Made by a program: the position numbers and the translations under genes
Shown: piece after piece, positions 33,624 to 42,470 of the stretch
Position numbering within the stretch: position 1 is the stretch's first letter
Layout of the letters: every line of letters begins with the position of its first letter
Notes under the pieces: model-generated
Told to the model about the DNA's origin: nothing
The model's input: only the letters and a program-made list of their open reading frames with translations
Database searches by the model: none
DNA from: Nitrososphaerales archaeon
GTDB taxonomy: Archaea; Thermoproteota; Nitrososphaeria; Nitrososphaerales; CADDZS01
NCBI GenBank assembly: GCA_030041355.1
Contig: JASHNZ010000035.1
Location: 1 to 42,797 of the forward strand
Reading direction: 5' to 3'
Length of the DNA: 42,797 nt

Positions 33624-33989
33624 ATGCCTCGATATAACATGAAACGTTTGGAGTCGAAATCTAAATTGAGCCAAGAATTTTACCAGACCGAAAAGAAGAT
33701 GCAAGTGCAGCAGCAACAGTCTCAGCTTAACAGAAGATCGCGTATGGAAACATATTGTGACATTCTGCGAGCAATCGGAGCAGGTGCAGAAAAGCCTACT
33801 CACATCATGTACAAGGCGAATCTATCCTGGACTGTTATGCAAGGATACATCAAGACTCTCGAAGCTCAAGGACTAGTGCTGCCAAAAGACGAAGATGGAA
33901 AAAAACTATACCACCTTTCCGACAAGGGGTACCAGCTTCTCAATCAGTTCCTTTCAATTCGCGAAGACCTGAACCTGACTCCAGAGTAG
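33624..33989 (+). CDS. Winged-helix regulator (copy 1 of the signalling module)
   Basis: A 121-residue protein; a second Met at 33639 is possible. After a Gln/Lys-rich start comes the archaeal winged-helix fold (HTH_45-like): NRRSRMETYCDILRAIG, KPTHIMYKANLSWTVMQGYI and LEAQGLVLPKDEDGKKLYHLS (about 41-105), with a final helix. The gene at 42471-42797 is a close paralogue with nearly the same KPTHIMYKANLSW core. It is not part of a longer operon. A 10-bp inverted repeat overlaps its stop. Confidence 0.8.
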   Translation: MPRYNMKRLESKSKLSQEFYQTEKKMQVQQQQSQLNRRSRMETYCDILRAIGAGAEKPTHIMYKANLSWTVMQGYIKTLEAQGLVLPKDEDGKKLYHLSDKGYQLLNQFLSIREDLNLTPE

Positions 33990-34019
33990 AAATCAAATAA
34001 CAACACTTCACTCTGGAGT
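33978..34019 (+). terminator. Inverted repeat overlapping the winged-helix stop codon
   Basis: ACTCCAGAGT (33978-33987) pairs with ACTCTGGAGT (34010-34019), a perfect 10-bp stem with a 22-base loop. No T-run follows directly, so it may act as a terminator or a 3' end stabiliser. Confidence 0.35.
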
Positions 34020-34210
34020 GAAACTAAAGAACTCGAAAGTTAGCAAGACAATGTCAATTTTTTTATCATAGCTTCAACGTCCGGCAGAAAAACGCCTAAA
34101 AGAAACATCTTACGAATATCTTGTTTCATGTTTCTATTGTTCCTTGCCTAAATAATCAGCAACTCACGGTACGGATTCCAGCGTCAGTATCTCGCCCTCA
34201 TATGAATTAA

Positions 34211-34381
34211 ATACAAAGTTTCTCTCAAAAGCATCGGACTGAGAGGAAAATCACGGAGCTCAAAGAAAAGAAATTCGCGCATGAGGGAATGAATTCCAAA
34301 GATTGGATGACATGGAGATTCAACTGGAAACGAGAACAAGGAAAAAATAGAGTTCCTGAATTTTTCTTCAATCAGCCCTAG
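34211..34381 (+). CDS. Small open frame with protein-like sequence, start unclear
   Basis: In the gap before the PadR fusion gene, an open frame runs from just after a stop (34208-34210) to TAG at 34379-34381. It has protein-like content: ERKITELKEKKFAHEGMNSK, then DWMTWRFNWKREQGKNRVP. The only standard start is ATG at 34289 (30 residues); the convincing upstream half would need an ATA start. TTAAATAC at 34207-34214 could be a TATA box, which favours the 30-residue product. The rest of 34020-34407 shows nothing clear. Confidence 0.3.
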   Translation: MQSFSQKHRTERKITELKEKKFAHEGMNSKDWMTWRFNWKREQGKNRVPEFFFNQP

Positions 34382-34407
34382 CAAAGACAAATCGAGCAAA
34401 AAGCAAA

Positions 34408-35268
34408 ATGATGTCGATAAGCAAGGTAGAATCAAAACAGACTCATGTAGGATCCAATCTGCAGGAAAACGACGTGATCGGGCATGGTAACGGTTCCAGG
34501 CTCATTGCGGGTATGGTTGACGAGGACTCGAAGAGTATCTCAAGGCAACTAGTCGATCTTGAGATTTTGTATCTTTTGAATTTTGGTCCAAAGAGTGGTT
34601 ATCAGCTGAAGAAAAACTTGTCAAAATCCTTCCATTTGGATCTTAGCTATGGAACACTTTATCCACATCTTCATTCTCTTGACAAGGCAGAGCTCATCTC
34701 CGGTACATGGAAGTATCAAAGCGAAAATGCTCCTTTGAGGAAGAGAATGTACAGCCTCACGCAAAAAGGAGTCGCGAAACTTAGTAGAGGCATAGGCAGT
34801 CTTTCAAGGATTGCTCTAACGATGCAGTTCATGCTTGCACGGCTTGATCTCAATCCAAAGGGCGATGCTAGCCCTGAGGCGAAAGCAAAACTAGAGAATG
34901 CATCCCGAAAAGTCGAGGATTTCTTTAAGAGCCGAGGATATGCCACAAGAAAAAACACATCTGTGCGGGGATTTTCTGGATTAGAGCATTCAGTAGATCT
35001 TCTAGCAACAAAAAATGCAAGCGATGGTCGAACGGAGGACTTGATTATCAAATTCGCAAATTCAACATCCGGAATCTCAATTGACGATTTGTTCAAAGTC
35101 TACGTAATGTCCTATGACCTCCAAGCCACTAGGGCCATCGTGATAACTGCGCCTTTCGTCCAGGACGAAGTGATGAAACTTGCGGACTTCTATGCGATAG
35201 CGATCTATCCGGGAAAGGACTTGGACGAAGCTGCTGCAAAAATGGCTTCGGAGTACGGTAAACTGTAG
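34408..35268 (+). CDS. PadR-like regulator fused to a restriction-endonuclease-like domain
   Basis: A 286-residue protein. Residues about 45-150 form a PadR winged helix (LEILYLLNFGPKSGYQLKKN, LSYGTLYPHLHSLDKAEL, RKRMYSLTQKG). Residues about 160-286 resemble the Mrr-like PD-(D/E)xK fold: VRGFSGLEHSVDLLA (with Asp197), EDLIIKFANS (Lys215), and AIVITAPFVQDEVMKLADFY. The expected Glu two residues before Lys215 is Ile213, so nuclease activity is doubtful; the domain may be a ligand sensor or dimer module. The first 40 residues are probably disordered. It is convergent with the multi-helix membrane gene, 9 bases apart. Confidence 0.75.
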   Translation: MMSISKVESKQTHVGSNLQENDVIGHGNGSRLIAGMVDEDSKSISRQLVDLEILYLLNFGPKSGYQLKKNLSKSFHLDLSYGTLYPHLHSLDKAELISGTWKYQSENAPLRKRMYSLTQKGVAKLSRGIGSLSRIALTMQFMLARLDLNPKGDASPEAKAKLENASRKVEDFFKSRGYATRKNTSVRGFSGLEHSVDLLATKNASDGRTEDLIIKFANSTSGISIDDLFKVYVMSYDLQATRAIVITAPFVQDEVMKLADFYAIAIYPGKDLDEAAAKMASEYGKL

Positions 35269-35277
35269 TTAGAGCCG

Positions 35278-36654
35278 TCAGGCTAGCCTATTTACTTCAA
35301 AACCTTTGGCCCCAAACCGCAATTGGTTTGAGAATAGACTCTTGACCAGATTTGTTTCCCGTTCCTCGTGAGCGCTCAAGGTCATCAGAAACAGAGCCGT
35401 GATCCTGTCAGAATCTATAGCTTCAAGAGTCTTCTTCAAAAACTTGTAAGACGTCTCCATGCCGAGAGATACTATAAAATCACTTACACTATCGAAAACT
35501 ATGCCTATCGGAGTTATAGTATCAGTTTCAGTCGTCTTTTGAATCGCATCTAACAGAACCGCAGGATCACTTTGGGGTACCAGAACCTCGCTTGGAACAG
35601 CTGAAACGGTCGTGTACGAAACTGTGGTTGAAAGAAGATAGAACCTAGATCGGCCCGATTTCAGTGAGTTATAGATCGGACTGCCTCGGGTTGTAAATAC
35701 AAAGACGGAATAATCGAGGTTGGTTAGCTCGGTTACAAAGTCACTGACTGCTCGTTCATAGCTAGTCGAAGATTCGACCTCAAGCAAGAATTTTCTTCCC
35801 GAAAAAGAATCCTCTTTCAATCCAAGTTGCTTTGAAAATGGCTTCGGGGCTGCTTTCGCTGGTTGTGACTGAGAGGACCCATGAATGTTTTCGGCAGAGT
35901 CTGTTTTTCTCGATTCAAAGAAACCCGCTAGTAGTGACGCTCTTCTAAAAATGGTCGAAGTTGCAGCTAGGCCCAATGCTGCAATGAAATAACCTACGGG
36001 CAATAAATCTATTCCTGAAGGATGGGGAATCGCGTTGAAAACCAGTAGATCCAGCCCTATGCAGACCCAAGCTATCGGCAACAAGACAAGCGCATTCTTG
36101 ACGTTGGGTAGCGTTGTTCTCCTCCTCGCACCTATGAAGAGGGTTGTGGGATAAGTCATGAATAGAAGAAGAACAGTAAAGAGCAGAGCGAGAAAAGCAG
36201 GATCGAATTGGTTGGTCAGTGGAGAACTTTGAAATTTGTAAGGAGATACAATTAACAAATATCCAATTACAAAAACGATATACGCAGTCCCCCCCACAAA
36301 AACTGAAAGGTGAAGCCTGTTACGTGAGATTCCGGAAAGCAGCATCCAAATTCCACTCTTGCGGATAGGTAAGTACACCGACCAAGCTAGAATAGTTAGC
36401 AATTCAACGCATAGAAGAATGAAAATTGTTCCAAGCACAACATAGAGGTGTAGGACAGCCACAGTAGCAAGTACTGTTCTTGCGAATTCAAGTGACATAA
36501 CTCCTGCAAAAAGAACATGGACTGCAACTATGAGATTTTTTGCGTCATTGTACGAAGTGGTACCTTGGCGCGACATGTAGTAACCCGAGATAATGGTTAC
36601 CGCGAGTGTTACGGCTTCGATTGTTTCCATTACAAGAGTTAGGGCATCGGCCAT
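35278..36654 (-). CDS. Multi-helix membrane protein with C-terminal DUF835-like domain (copy 1)
   Basis: A 458-residue protein. About seven hydrophobic helices occupy residues about 5-255 (for example YVVLGTIFILLCVELLTILA). A linker (about 255-285) leads to a cytoplasmic domain (about 286-455) that looks like DUF835, a degenerate KaiC/RecA-like fold: KFLLEVESSTSYERAVSDF, YSVFVFTTRGSPI, then IGIVFDSVSDFIVSLG and LFLMTLSAHEERETNLVKSL. No Walker A is present. Its partner KaiC-like gene lies upstream on the same strand (180 bases), and the arrangement is repeated at 40108-42217. It probably senses a membrane or environmental signal and controls the ATPase. Confidence 0.8.
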   Translation of the reverse strand: MADALTLVMETIEAVTLAVTIISGYYMSRQGTTSYNDAKNLIVAVHVLFAGVMSLEFARTVLATVAVLHLYVVLGTIFILLCVELLTILAWSVYLPIRKSGIWMLLSGISRNRLHLSVFVGGTAYIVFVIGYLLIVSPYKFQSSPLTNQFDPAFLALLFTVLLLFMTYPTTLFIGARRRTTLPNVKNALVLLPIAWVCIGLDLLVFNAIPHPSGIDLLPVGYFIAALGLAATSTIFRRASLLAGFFESRKTDSAENIHGSSQSQPAKAAPKPFSKQLGLKEDSFSGRKFLLEVESSTSYERAVSDFVTELTNLDYSVFVFTTRGSPIYNSLKSGRSRFYLLSTTVSYTTVSAVPSEVLVPQSDPAVLLDAIQKTTETDTITPIGIVFDSVSDFIVSLGMETSYKFLKKTLEAIDSDRITALFLMTLSAHEERETNLVKSLFSNQLRFGAKGFEVNRLA

Positions 36655-36834
36655 CAGGTTACAACTCGAATCTTCGTTTCCTCGTGGAAGAGAAATAACT
36701 CAGATGCCCCTTATGATCCATCTTGAAGATACAATCTACCCTAGCTGCCTACTAACGGAAGTGGGTATGTTGGTGAACTGCAGAGGACTTCGAAAATTAG
36801 AGCAGCGACGCAAGGAAAAATCGCAGTCTTCTGA

Positions 36835-37530
36835 TTAGGCGTTCCATGGAAGGATTTGCAATCCTTTGTCTGTGAATGCCACGGTATGGTAGCTTCTGCT
36901 ATGCTCCGTGCCTCGCAGTTTCTTTATTATGAAACGGGTCCTCATTTCCATTTGATTGGAGATGTAGTTGTCCATTTGGAAAATTCCATCCGCGATAAAC
37001 TCTTCGATTCCAAGTGCCGTGTCGCTGAATTTGCTAACAGTCATGAGGGTCGTGATATTTTCGCGCTTCAAGGTCTTGTAGATCAGATGCATTAGGAACG
37101 TATAGTCGAATTTTTCTGTTGCCCCACTGAGGAAGGCTGTAAGGGAATCGATAACCAGTCTCTTGCTTTTCACCTCGTCCAAAGCCGCGATCACCGACTC
37201 GATATTTGCTCCAAGACCGGATCCTTCGAGAACCTGCAAATCGATTAACTTGAGCCTTCCTTTCTGCTCGAGTTTCTTAAAGTCCATTCCGTATCGCAGC
37301 ATGTTCTTACGCAAGCTGTCAGCGTCTTCTTCGAATGTCGCATACACCGCAGGTTCGTCGTTGTATTCTGCAGAATTGTAGACGAACTGGCAGGAGAATG
37401 TAGTCTTGCCAGAGCCTATTCCACCCACTAGCAGCACTACGTCGCCTACATGTAAACCGCCTTGAATTAATGGGTCGAGCCCAGGAATACCTGTCTTTAT
37501 TCGTTCGTCAGCTGTAAGCACATTTGTCAT
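36835..37530 (-). CDS. KaiC-like RecA-fold ATPase (copy 1)
   Basis: A 231-residue single-domain KaiC-like protein. I start at 37530 rather than 37572 because GGAGATT lies 10 bases ahead and the KaiC fold begins right after. Motifs: KTGIPGLDPLIQGGL (12-26), Walker A GGIGSGKTT (36-44), the Glu pair in ATFEED (64-69), Walker B RLVIDSLTA (124-132), and the C-terminal RGTEHSRSYHTV. Archaeal single-domain KaiC proteins are signalling ATPases rather than clock components. It is in one unit with the DUF835-like membrane gene and is paralogous to the gene at 40108. Confidence 0.9.
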   Translation of the reverse strand: MTNVLTADERIKTGIPGLDPLIQGGLHVGDVVLLVGGIGSGKTTFSCQFVYNSAEYNDEPAVYATFEEDADSLRKNMLRYGMDFKKLEQKGRLKLIDLQVLEGSGLGANIESVIAALDEVKSKRLVIDSLTAFLSGATEKFDYTFLMHLIYKTLKRENITTLMTVSKFSDTALGIEEFIADGIFQMDNYISNQMEMRTRFIIKKLRGTEHSRSYHTVAFTDKGLQILPWNA

Positions 37531-37540
37531 GCTCTTATTG

Positions 37541-37547
37541 AATCTCC
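37541..37547 (-). promoter_or_regulatory. Shine-Dalgarno sequence deciding the KaiC-like start
   Basis: GGAGATT on the minus strand, part of AAAGGAGATT, ends 10 bases before ATG at 37530. It lies inside the longer open frame (to 37572), which argues that the longer version is not the true start. Confidence 0.6.
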
Positions 37548-37784
37548 TTTCCGGATTCCTCTCTACGCTCAAAAGCTCTATTTCTCCTCTCTTTTATCCT
37601 ATTCCAAATGAAAATACGAAAGGTCGCAAGAGCTTATGGCCAAAGAATGTATTAACGATTTGCAGCTTTTTCGTTCTGAAATAGAGCGATGTTTCTTGAA
37701 TTCGGCAAGGCTTATGCGTATCTTTGAGATATAGGTCGATCTTCATAATCACAACAGTCAGTACCCCGGCTCCACTTTCATTTT

Positions 37785-38939
37785 ATGCAGTTTTGTATTG
37801 ATTGCCTCTCACGGTACCATAGATTGTCGACTTTGGACAGCGTGGGAAACGCTGAGAGCGTTTTAGTGGAGACTATTCGCCAGGTGGGAATCTCAAACTA
37901 TTCTCTCATCGCAAGGCTCACTGGTCTTAACGTCGAAACAGTTCGCTACAAAGTCAACAAGCAGCTCGGCAGACTAGGACTCGGAATTGAGGTTAACATC
38001 GATTATGGACAAATCGGATTCTCGACGCATGTTCTTCATGTTAAACCAAATCCCAATTCAACGAAGTCGTGGTTAGATGTCTTGCCTTATCTTGGCTTCG
38101 TAGCGAGGCCGATGGGATCGCCCCAGTATTTTTGCGTGTATTCAATTCCTTATCGTTTTAGGAAAAGATATGTCGATCTCTTGGAGTCTCTGAAAAAAGA
38201 TGCGCTGATCGAAGAGTTTTCGACTGAAGATGTCTCCTGGCTAAGATATCCCCATCTGCGTTCAGAATCGTATAATTTCAGCACTGGAAGATGGACAGTA
38301 GATTGGAAAAAAATAGACATGAAAGACCGAGAGGAAGGGATCCAAATTTCTCCTCCAAATACGGACGCGAGGGTGGATTACATCGATGCAAAAATCCTTC
38401 ACTTTCTGCAAGAGGATCCGGGAGTAAATCCGGCGCAAATTGCCAAAACGATTAAGGCAAATCAAAGAACGGTGAGGTATCATTATTCTGAGCACGTTGT
38501 AACGCGCAAATTCATTCTTTCAAACAACGTTAGATGGTTTAGGCCCGTACTCGAAGGCAAACTTGATCAATTGATGGAGCTCTTAATCTCCTTCAAGAGT
38601 CTTGACTCCGATGGGTTGGCAAAGGCGAAGAAAGTATGTAACAAGATTCCTTTCACCTGGCTTGAAGCTTCCTCCTCAGGTGGAAGCTCGTACTACGCAT
38701 TGCTCGATATTCCAATGGACTACTTTCACGAGACTGTGAAGTATATTGAAAGTAGAATTCAATCGAAAGATAGCCAGTCCATGATTACGATACTGGACCC
38801 ATCAAAAACTCGGAGGCTCAGTTTTCCGGATGAGATGTTTGATCGCGAGAGGGGCTGGTGTCTCTCTATTTCAGAGCACGACCGAATGTTGAACAAAAGT
38901 CCTATCGCTGATAGTAACATTTCGGAGGAGACTAGCTAA
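37785..38939 (+). CDS. Regulator with two Lrp/AsnC-like helix-turn-helix domains
   Basis: A 384-residue protein. The first HTH is at about 25-60 (TIRQVGISNYSLIARLTGLN, VETVRYKVNKQL), followed by an alpha/beta effector-like domain. The second HTH is at about 203-245 (YIDAKILHFLQEDPGVNPAQ, ANQRTVRYHYSEHV), followed by another alpha/beta region. Paired half-site regulators of this sort are common in archaea. The C-terminal 30 residues are polar. It stands between the two KaiC modules, divergent from copy 1, and its stop is 56 bases before the polyprenyl synthase start, so the two may form one unit. Confidence 0.75.
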   Translation: MQFCIDCLSRYHRLSTLDSVGNAESVLVETIRQVGISNYSLIARLTGLNVETVRYKVNKQLGRLGLGIEVNIDYGQIGFSTHVLHVKPNPNSTKSWLDVLPYLGFVARPMGSPQYFCVYSIPYRFRKRYVDLLESLKKDALIEEFSTEDVSWLRYPHLRSESYNFSTGRWTVDWKKIDMKDREEGIQISPPNTDARVDYIDAKILHFLQEDPGVNPAQIAKTIKANQRTVRYHYSEHVVTRKFILSNNVRWFRPVLEGKLDQLMELLISFKSLDSDGLAKAKKVCNKIPFTWLEASSSGGSSYYALLDIPMDYFHETVKYIESRIQSKDSQSMITILDPSKTRRLSFPDEMFDRERGWCLSISEHDRMLNKSPIADSNISEETS

Positions 38940-38995
38940 AGTTGGTTGCATCCATCCTAGAGTGGAACACCCTTATCAAACAATCAAACAACGTA

Positions 38996-40012
38996 ATGAG
39001 TGAATCCACTTCTAAATACAAACGCATCTTCGAGGAATTTCTAATTGAAGAGTACAAGAAGAGCCGAGCTTCAAACGCACTGACAGATAAGATCCTTACT
39101 CCTGCCATACGCGAAGCGGTTCTCAGAGGTGGAAAAAGAATCAGGCCAGCTCTGTCGCTCCTGAGCTGTGAAGCAACGTCAAGCACCGGAAGTTACCTGC
39201 CGGCTCTTCCTGTCGCCCTCGCGTTTGAGCTTGCACATTGCGCATCATTAATCCAGGATGACATTTTCGATAACGCGGCAGTAAGGCGAAGTCAACCCAC
39301 AGTATACCAGAGTTTCGGAGCCGTTAAGGCTGTTCTCTCAGCGGACTACATCATTTTCGACATTTTTAGGGCCGTAGCATCTTACGAGCATCTCAAGATT
39401 TCCAAGAGCAAGCTAATCAAGATGATAAACTACATTTGCAATTCGGGTCAGGCCACGATAGAGGGAGAGCTAATGGATGTAGCGTTATCGCAAAATACCG
39501 ACGTTTCCCAAAAAGAGTACGTCGAGATGATCAGTTTGAAGACAGCCAAGCTTTTTAGCGCGGCAACGGCATTGGGTGCACTGGCCGGAGGCGCATCCAC
39601 AAAGGAGACTGACATGATGCAGGAATACGGGTACAGTATCGGTCTTGCTTTTCAGATAATGGATGATATTCTAGATGTGATCGGCAATATTGCAACCACT
39701 GGAAAGATGCCTTTCAAGGACTTGGAAAATAATTCCTCGAATATCGTAATTATCCACGCACTCACAACAACCGATCCCCTCAAAAGAAGCACGATAAGAT
39801 CCATGTTGTGGAAAAAATCCATTCCTACGGATGTTGAGGCTATGATGAATATGTTAAACGACCTTGGATCAATTGAATATGCCCTTTCGCTCGCGGCAAA
39901 ATACAATGAGAGAGCCAGAAAATCGCTTCGTAGCCTTTCAGGATCTCCGGCGAGAGATTCGCTTGAGAAACTTTCGTTCTTGCCCAATCTAAACGCCGTC
40001 GGTCAGTCTTGA
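38996..40012 (+). CDS. Short-chain polyprenyl diphosphate synthase (geranylgeranyl-type)
   Basis: A 338-residue enzyme that condenses isopentenyl diphosphate with allylic diphosphates. A TTG at 38942 keeps the frame open, but ATG at 38996 fits the family start. Motifs: GGKRIRP (45-51), first Asp-rich motif DDIFD (88-92) followed by RR, second motif DDILD (223-227). Small residues (Ala83, Ser84) at positions 4-5 ahead of the first motif, where farnesyl synthases have aromatics, suggest a C20 or longer product, as needed for archaeal lipids. The usual third GK(T/S)LP-like region is altered to FKDLENNSSN. Placement inside a KaiC/regulator region is unusual for a lipid gene. Confidence 0.9.
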   Translation: MSESTSKYKRIFEEFLIEEYKKSRASNALTDKILTPAIREAVLRGGKRIRPALSLLSCEATSSTGSYLPALPVALAFELAHCASLIQDDIFDNAAVRRSQPTVYQSFGAVKAVLSADYIIFDIFRAVASYEHLKISKSKLIKMINYICNSGQATIEGELMDVALSQNTDVSQKEYVEMISLKTAKLFSAATALGALAGGASTKETDMMQEYGYSIGLAFQIMDDILDVIGNIATTGKMPFKDLENNSSNIVIIHALTTTDPLKRSTIRSMLWKKSIPTDVEAMMNMLNDLGSIEYALSLAAKYNERARKSLRSLSGSPARDSLEKLSFLPNLNAVGQS

Positions 40013-40037
40013 GAAGATCTCAGCGCAGTAACGTTCT

Positions 40038-40046
40038 TTTTATAAG
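40038..40046 (+). promoter_or_regulatory. TATA box for the second KaiC-like operon
   Basis: TTTTATAAG, centred about 66 bases before the GTG at 40108, implies a leader of roughly 40 bases for the two-gene operon. Confidence 0.45.
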
Positions 40047-40107
40047 ATAGTAAGGAGCGACAAGGTTCGAAGGGCAGCCCGAAAGAACAAGATAACAGTG
40101 AAAATCC

Positions 40108-40806
40108 GTGGAAAAAGCAATATCGCCAAACAAAGGAAACATCGCGAAGATAAAAACGGGAATTAGAGGACTGGATAACCTCATCGAAGGGGGCTTGGCA
40201 AGTGGAAGCCTTCACATCATCGCAGGCGGTCCTGGAACGGGCAAGACTATGCTTTGTGGGCAGCTCGCCTATAATTTGGCAAAAAATCTCAACACAGGGG
40301 TGGTTTTCGTCACATTCGAGGAGACAACAGAATTCCTACTAAGAAATCTAAAGTTCATTGGAATAGATCTTGTTCCACTTTACAAGGAAAACAAATTGAG
40401 ACTCCTGGATCTCTACACGATACGGGGAGAAGGTCTTGAAGGCCTCTTTGCGCATATGCTCGAGACGATAGAAGAAATTGATGCGCGCGTCCTGATTTTA
40501 GATTCCCTTACAGCGTTTCTTGCTGCCTGCAAGACAGATTTCGAGGTCAGGTCTTTTATGAAAAAAATCGAGCAACGGCTGAGGGAGCAGGATATCACCA
40601 CCATAGCGACTTTGAGCGTTCAGGACAGGGAGAATCTAGGGCTCGAGACTTTCATCGCAGACTCTGTTATGTATTTTGAAAACAAGATGCAAGAGACAAA
40701 CTTTGTAACACAATTTGCTATTCTGAAGATGAGGGGCACAGATCACAGCAGGCGATTTCACAGAGTATTGTTGACTTCAGAAGGAGTCAGTATTTCTTCT
40801 AATTAG
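40108..40806 (+). CDS. KaiC-like RecA-fold ATPase (copy 2)
   Basis: A 232-residue paralogue of the gene at 36835, starting at GTG. Motifs: KTGIRGLDNLIEGGL (16-30), Walker A GGPGTGKT (40-47), Glu pair in VTFEETT (68-74), Walker B VLILDSLTAF (128-137), and the C-terminal MRGTDHSRRFHRV. One base separates its stop from the next ATG, so it is translationally coupled to the multi-helix DUF835-like protein, whose paralogue partners copy 1. The pair probably acts as membrane receptor and ATPase. Confidence 0.9.
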   Translation: MEKAISPNKGNIAKIKTGIRGLDNLIEGGLASGSLHIIAGGPGTGKTMLCGQLAYNLAKNLNTGVVFVTFEETTEFLLRNLKFIGIDLVPLYKENKLRLLDLYTIRGEGLEGLFAHMLETIEEIDARVLILDSLTAFLAACKTDFEVRSFMKKIEQRLREQDITTIATLSVQDRENLGLETFIADSVMYFENKMQETNFVTQFAILKMRGTDHSRRFHRVLLTSEGVSISSN

Positions 40807-40807
40807 C

Positions 40808-42217
40808 ATGATTGCTGTAGTTGACACAATTGCATTGTTGAACACACTTGGGTTTTACGTTCCCCTGTTTGTTTACACATTCACTCTGGCCATAGAACTT
40901 CTTTCTGTCTTCTTGGTGTACCGGCAGCGCGCGACAACCTATCCTGCCGTAAGAACCAGCCTGCTCGGAGTGTACATCATTTCCATCGCGGTCCTATTCC
41001 TGGATTTTGCAAGATTACTTCTTCAGCCTCCCTCGCAAGCATTCATGAGATTTTACGCTGAAACTGGAGTAACTCTGGTTCTCCTGGTTGTTGTGCTACT
41101 CACATTATCAGCCTTGGCAATATATCTCAGACCAAAACAGGGAGCAAGCTTCGGCGATCTCTTTCGAGATATTCTTGGTCGAAAAAGAGAGGCTGCCATC
41201 TTCTTTTCATTTCTTGCCTATATGCTCCTTTCCGCAGGCATCATAGATTTCTTCCAGCCGCCCAAGGTAGTTATGGTTAGGGATCTCTTCGGGAATCACG
41301 TACCATCTGTTGCGTACGACCCTGTCACTATAGGACTCCTCGCAGGAGTGCTTGCATTTTTCATGGTATACCCCACACCTCTCTTCTTTCTAGCTGCTCG
41401 TAAAATTCCGAATGAGACCGTGAAAAGAAATCTTACGATACTCCCAATTTGCTATGTTGGTGTAGGAGTAGATCTTCTAATCCTTGAAGGCTATTTAGCC
41501 GAAGTCGGCGTAACTGCAAATGCTTTAGTTTTTGTTATCTGGGGAGCTTTGTTTTCGGTAACAGCTATCGTCTTCAGTAATGCTTCGACTGTCTCATCGT
41601 TCTTCGATGTGTCTTCACGCGATAGTTCGGTTCAGATTGGTGTCTCCAAGAGAGCTTTTAGCGAGAGACTTTCGAAAAATCAGGATCTCCTAAAACTTGG
41701 AAATTCAATTCTTCTTGAAGTGGATCCAGCTATAAAATACGAAGACGTTGTTAGGGATTTTGCAGGCGAGCTCTCTGGAAACAATTTTGTCGTGTTCGTA
41801 TTTACATCAAAAGGAAGCCCGATATTTGCTTCCTTGTCAAGCCTCAAAGATATCAGGTTTTACTTGCTTTCCGCCAACGTATCATACGTTAAGGCTACTA
41901 CTGAACCCTATCACATGCTTATTCCCCAAACTGACTTTGCAGTATTGCTGGACGCTGTCCAAAGAACCTCGGAGCTCTCGTCTAATGCGAAGATCGCGTT
42001 GATTTTCGATAACCTCTCGGACATGATCACTAACTCTGACTTTGAAGGCGCCTACAAGTTTCTGAAACGCCAGAACGAAGTAGTAAGCGATCCAAATGTG
42101 ATGAAGTTGTTTCTAATGATTAAAGGGGCCCAAGACATCAAGCAAACCAACTTGATCAAGAGCCTCTTTCCTGTCCATATGGCCAATGACTCTCGTGGCC
42201 TCACGCGTGACAAATGA
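40808..42217 (+). CDS. Multi-helix membrane protein with C-terminal DUF835-like domain (copy 2)
   Basis: A 469-residue paralogue of the gene at 35278 with the same plan: about seven hydrophobic helices (residues about 5-260, for example VLLVVVLLTLSALAIYL) and a DUF835-like cytoplasmic domain (about 297-462, with SILLEVDPAIKYEDVVRDFA, NNFVVFVFTSKGSPIF, IALIFDNLSDMITNS, LFLMIKGAQDIKQTNLIKSL). It is translated with the KaiC-like protein just upstream. No retinal Lys or His-kinase motif was seen, so the signal it senses is unknown. Confidence 0.8.
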   Translation: MIAVVDTIALLNTLGFYVPLFVYTFTLAIELLSVFLVYRQRATTYPAVRTSLLGVYIISIAVLFLDFARLLLQPPSQAFMRFYAETGVTLVLLVVVLLTLSALAIYLRPKQGASFGDLFRDILGRKREAAIFFSFLAYMLLSAGIIDFFQPPKVVMVRDLFGNHVPSVAYDPVTIGLLAGVLAFFMVYPTPLFFLAARKIPNETVKRNLTILPICYVGVGVDLLILEGYLAEVGVTANALVFVIWGALFSVTAIVFSNASTVSSFFDVSSRDSSVQIGVSKRAFSERLSKNQDLLKLGNSILLEVDPAIKYEDVVRDFAGELSGNNFVVFVFTSKGSPIFASLSSLKDIRFYLLSANVSYVKATTEPYHMLIPQTDFAVLLDAVQRTSELSSNAKIALIFDNLSDMITNSDFEGAYKFLKRQNEVVSDPNVMKLFLMIKGAQDIKQTNLIKSLFPVHMANDSRGLTRDK

Positions 42218-42470
42218 GATTCCTAACCCCGATCTTCGCTTTTTGCACAAATGAGCGCCATGAAACTTGTATTGTGGCAAGCGAATAAATCCTTCCTAAT
42301 GAGCTGGCGTTTCTCGATATCGCAGCGAAAAAATTTGTGAATTTGGCAAGCGGCAAATTTTGCTGTTTTCACAATTTAGACTTGATCAAATACCGCAGTT
42401 CTGGATATGAATCTTAAGTAGGGAAGTCATCTATCTAACGAACTACGAAACAAAAAGGTTGAATGAGAGA

